Positions 60,223 to 64,000 of a DNA stretch of 64,000 bases are shown piece after piece. The notes below the pieces were generated by a model. That model was not told where the DNA came from and ran no database searches. It was given only the letters and a program-made list of their open reading frames with translations. The DNA is taken from assembly GCA_022885665.1 (NCBI GenBank), contig JAGQDJ010000202.1, positions 372,001 through 436,000 of the forward strand, in the 5' to 3' direction. Origin of the DNA: Triops longicaudatus. Lineage: Eukaryota > Arthropoda > Branchiopoda > Notostraca > Triopsidae. Positions within the stretch are counted from its first letter, which is position 1. The number at the start of each line of letters is the position of its first letter. The position numbers were made by a program, and so were the translations under genes.

Positions 60223-61332
60223 ACGAAGAAAATGTTCATGTCAAAGAACAGTATTGTGGCCCACGAAATTTTTCAACTGATGATACCTCCATGCTTGACT
60301 AGTTTAGCGAGATCTTTATGAAGTTAAACCGTTGATTGCCCTGTGCCGAATTTCTATTTTTATACGTTTTCTTACGTTCCAAACTGCACAAGCGTTTGTG
60401 ATATCGGATGTTTGGTTTGAAAGATCAAACAACATCTTTGCATAAAATCGGAAAGTTGTGTAAGCGATCAAATTTTATTTGTCGAATTCTGTTGACATTA
60501 TAAAGAAAGAAAAATGAGTGTTCATATGAGGAACGTGTTCCGTTATGCCAGTTTGTGATCTCGAATTGTTTGTTACTCTTAATCAAGCCAATTTCTATAC
60601 CTGATAGCATTTGATGCAAATACACTCGGAGATTATTCGTTCCATCACGAAGAATTCCCAATTAGCGCAGTCAGTTTAACAAAGTCGCCCCGAAAATTTA
60701 TGCAAGCATGACTAGTAATCGCAATGAAATAAATTCCGATTAAAAAAACTTGAAGCTTCACAACGAGGCATTTCTCGAATTACTCGGTGAGATCGACATT
60801 CGCTACAGGTTATGATTTTCCCCCATTAAAAGCACATTTTATTACTTCTTTAACGAAAGATGAGCTAAAAGTATAAGCTTGTAAAGTTTAAATTAAATTC
60901 AGAGATATTAACGTATGCTGTTGGGAGTAAAATTACTTGTAACTATTCGATGCAAGGGATGCCAGTAATTTCGTTGCTAGTCGACCGCAGCAATGGGAAC
61001 TGGATTGCAGATAGGGTAGGGAAAGAAAAGGCCCAGTTGTGTATTGCGTATAATTAAGATGTTATATTTTCAGACATTCAGGAAAAACGAAGAAGGCTCA
61101 AGATCAGTTGCTATTTTATATTATAACTCACCAGAAGCTGAGAAGCAGGTCTCCGCGATTCTGTTCTTCATTACGAATTTTTCAATTTCGAAATTATCCA
61201 GCTCCTAGGTGTCGCTAGCGTCCAGTATGGTACGAACCCAGCTGTTCTGCAGTTTGCAATGTTCTTAGCGCGTGGTAAGACAAAGAGGGTCAACACCTGA
61301 GAGAGTTTTGCGTCTGTGTAAGTTTTAAAAAA
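60223..61332. other. Intergenic, 1.1 kb
   Basis: Cyclin J 3' UTR to about 60740, then AT-rich sequence and the MCMBP 5' flank. The open frame at 60425-60661 (minus) looks accidental. Confidence 0.4.
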
Positions 61333-64000
61333 ATGCCAGGCCTGCAGTCATGGATAGATGAGCCTCTAAAAGTGGTTCAAGACATATTTGGTAAGATGGG
61401 GTTCTTAGTCGTATTTCATACATTGTAAATTCTATCAGGAAACACAGAAACTTCTATATTCAATTTGAATATTTTCTTAATTGTTTTAGAGCAGAGCCAA
61501 AAGCGATCGGAGCCATGGGAGAAACAGATTGACCAATTCTTTTCTGAACAGTTTACTTCAGAGTCATCATGGTCGCATGTAAGTTTTATTCTTGCATAAT
61601 TTTAGAAGAAAATCAAATTGCTGGGAATTAAAGCTTTGAAATTCAGTTTTCGTTATCTCGTAAAAAATGTAACGCAACTTCGCTTACCAATGAAAAACCA
61701 AAAAAAAAATATCCCCACATTAAGCTACCGGACAATTATCAAACGATATATAGTGTTACAGTATTTGGTAACTGCGGTCTTGAGTTTTAAATTAGACTTA
61801 TTTGTGGGAAAATATTTAAAAACAGTTCTAAAGGTATTTAGCAAAATGTGATGTTTATTATCGCAAGGGCACTGTAACTTGAGATCACGCAATAAATAAA
61901 ATAATGATAAAATACAGTTGACCAGTTTGAATGAAACTCCACTGCACGCCTTACGTAGCGGTCAGTTGGTGAAATTCCGCTGTATGATTCAAGATATGAT
62001 GGATCCTGAAATGTATTTGAGCGTTTTTCAAGTCGTGAACAAACAGTCCGGACAAACACGGCTCCTTACTGGGAAATACCAGGACGTAGCTTCTTGTAAC
62101 GTGAGTGTTAATTCTTTAATAGTGTTTGACATCTACATATTAAACTAATAAAAATACTCTTCAGGTACTGGAGCAATTACAACTTGATTCACATGCGAGC
62201 GAAAACAGCGATCGCCTCAATTACTACTGTATCTCCATCCCGGGCGAATCACCGTGGGTCCGCACAATATCCTTTCAATTCAAAGAAATGAACGTTATTG
62301 TTGTAGAGTCTCAATTCGTAATGGGCTTTATATTTATTAAGTTTTTTTCCCCGTGGTTCCTTAACTTTGTCCTACGCCTTTGAAGAACAGTGCAGAGTGG
62401 CTTTACCAGGACCTTCGGGGTCTAAATCCAGCCAAAAGCGAAGCTTAGACGAATCTAACGAAAATGCTGACCAGAGCGTGGAGTTTTCCTCCACGTCGTC
62501 CGAAGGATCAGCAGCCGTGGAAGCAAAGAAACCTCGCACAACGTTGGGCGATAATCCCTCAAACATCCCTCCCCCTAAATCCCAGGAAGACATTTTAAAT
62601 TTCCCCATTCCGAGCGCCAACGGCGTAGGCTGTATTGTCAAAATTTACGACTCGAATGGTTCTTATAAAATCAATGACGTTATCGAAGTTGCGGGCATTT
62701 TAGCTATGGACCCTTTACCTGTGGAAGAAAGCGAAGAAAGCCAAGAATTCATCCATTCACCCGGATCGCTTATTCCACGACTACACGCAGTAGCTGTTCG
62801 TAACTTGCCTCACAACAATCCATTAATTCCATGCGGTAAAACACACGACATCTGCTGCGATCATTGTATTTAGAAAAAAATGAAAGTATTTCTCATTGTT
62901 CGTATCAGGTGTGACTCCGCCCCCAGCGCATGATATGGTTGCAGCATACAACGAGCTGCGGATATTATTGATAGAGGCCTTGTTGGGTGATGAGTTAGTT
63001 GCAGATTACTTGTTATGTCACCTTGTTTCTCATGTGTAAGTACTTCTGCAGTATTTCTTTTAATCCCCCTTTTGATTTTTTCTTTTTTTTTACCTTCATT
63101 TTTCGCACACTGTCTTATAATCACAGGCACAAGTGAAAAATTTCGGCCTCGTAGTGCGTTGACATCGCTGTTTTCTAAGCTTTGTTTCTCATTAGGGGGC
63201 CTAGAGTAAATAAATTGTTGAAGTCGACCCAGGTGTGACCCTTTGTCAGTACAAAAGAGGTCATGTATATCTCGACGCACAGAAATCCACTTACGCGTAT
63301 CCTTGTTTTCCGCATTTGCTATTTTGTACGAAAATTTTCGTTATTTTTTTTTGTGTTTTAAATTTACTTGAAATCTTCCCTTCGAGTTTCTTTTATGCAG
63401 TGCACATTTTTCTGATATTAATCCTTAATCCTTACAGGTACGTTCGGAAAGACGTTTTAGCGCTCGGAAAATTTGCTCTTAATATCACCAACGTTCCAGT
63501 TTCGACCCCTAACTGCAGTTACGCGCAGCGTTTGTACCAACTCATAGAAAATATTGTCACCAAAGCTCACTTCTTACCTTTGACCCTTGACAATGTGAAT
63601 AATCTTCGGTTACGCCCCAAGTAAGCACTAACTTTACACTCGCAGCTTCCTAGAATTGCATTTACAAATCTTGTTTCTCTATTTGTTTTGTTTTTAAAAT
63701 TTGTCGGTAAAAACTTTCTATTAGGAAGTGTTACGATACAAATCGCTTACACGCCGGTAGATTGCAACTAAGCGACCATACCCATTTGATTTTGGATGAA
63801 ACAGCATTGACACAAGGGCAATTGAATGCAGAAGGTAAAAGTATTGTTGTAAAAGACCTCATACTAATACCGAACCATATCGCAGGTGTGAAAAACGTGA
63901 CAGCTCTAGGAAACATAATTAATTGGCAAAAAGTGGAGTACGATTTTCGGTTCCATCAGTTAGAATTTCCGTCCAATATTCCTGTACTGATATTATCTGA
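61333..64000 (+). CDS. MCMBP: Mini-chromosome maintenance complex-binding protein (3' end outside the window)
   Basis: Binds MCM2-7 and helps unload or stockpile the replicative helicase. Nine exons lie in the window: 61333-61390, 61493-61578, 61918-62100, 62165-62266, 62376-62835, 62909-63035, 63438-63620, 63725-63834 and 63886 onward; the last is cut at the edge. Family blocks: LVKFRCMIQDMMDPEMYLSV, CISIPGESPWVR, LIEALLGDELVADYLLCHL, VRKDVLALGKFALNIT, LILDETALTQGQLN and ALGNIINWQKVEYDF. A Ser/Glu-rich disordered segment is in exon 5. Intron 4 (62267-62375) is AT-AC, U12 type. About 440 residues are visible of the roughly 640 in the family. Confidence 0.95.
62267..62375 (+). other. U12-type AT-AC intron in MCMBP
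   Basis: 109-base intron with donor ATATCCTTTC, perfect branch site TTCCTTAAC (62357-62365) about 11 bases before the terminal AC. Splicing joins ...SPWVRT to AFEEQCRV in frame, matching the family order. The first plausible GT donor downstream would break the conserved region. Confidence 0.9.

Overview
This is an animal nuclear DNA window: AT-rich, with intron-split genes (introns mostly 55-150 bases, GT-AG, plus two AT-AC introns), AATAAA poly(A) signals and a nuclear tRNA. The gene content is arthropod: two Rebers-Riddiford (RR-1) cuticle proteins, an HR96 nuclear receptor and cysteine-rich secreted proteins of arthropod type. Compact introns, retained U12-type introns and this gene set fit a crustacean, perhaps a branchiopod such as Daphnia. 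The species call is inference.

Layout. 0-2 kb: last exons of RNA polymerase III subunit RPC2 (+). 2.3-3.9 kb: secreted Pro/Val-rich protein (+). 6-9.4 kb: divergent pair LANCL3 (-) and TMEM35/NACHO-like (+). 9.7-16 kb: two tandem, diverged cathepsin B-like proteases (-). 16-19.4 kb: gene-poor, with an assembly gap inside a short inverted repeat. 19.5-21.3 kb: RR-1 cuticle protein (+) and a small bHLH factor (-). 21.9-27.4 kb: an 18-exon, strongly diverged SMC3-like cohesin ATPase (-), head-to-head with dynein light chain Tctex-type DYNLT1 (+, 27.7-28.2 kb). 28.8-32.1 kb: CEP97 (-), followed by a 190-bp hAT-type MITE. 33.3-33.8 kb: second RR-1 cuticle protein (-). 35.2-36.3 kb: PAN/apple-like secreted protein (-). 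38.3-40.9 kb: LKB1/STK11 kinase (-). 41.9-42.6 kb: uninterrupted 731-base A tract. 43.5-45.2 kb: TSPAN13/31-type tetraspanin (+). 45.6-46.8 kb: ZNF830 (-), with a U12 AT-AC intron. 47.7-49.8 kb: HR96 (-). 51.7-53.4 kb: pantothenate kinase (-). 55.0-57.1 kb: CUB-like secreted protein (+). 57.2-58.3 kb: DAPIT/USMG5 (-), with tRNA-Ala in its intron. 58.7-60.2 kb: cyclin J (+). 61.3 kb to the end: MCM-binding protein MCMBP (+, cut by the window), with a second U12 AT-AC intron.

There is no operon-like logic; most genes are housekeeping or cell-cycle/cytoskeletal (SMC3-like, CEP97, cyclin J, MCMBP, LKB1, DYNLT1). The points most worth following are the SMC3-like protein, which has an altered ABC signature yet keeps the two lysines acetylated in canonical SMC3; two AT-AC introns within 16 kb; and a cathepsin B paralogue that has lost the occluding-loop histidines. 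I rebuilt exon structures by hand from splice sites, reading frame and remembered family sequences; boundaries can be off by a base or so. No database search was run.
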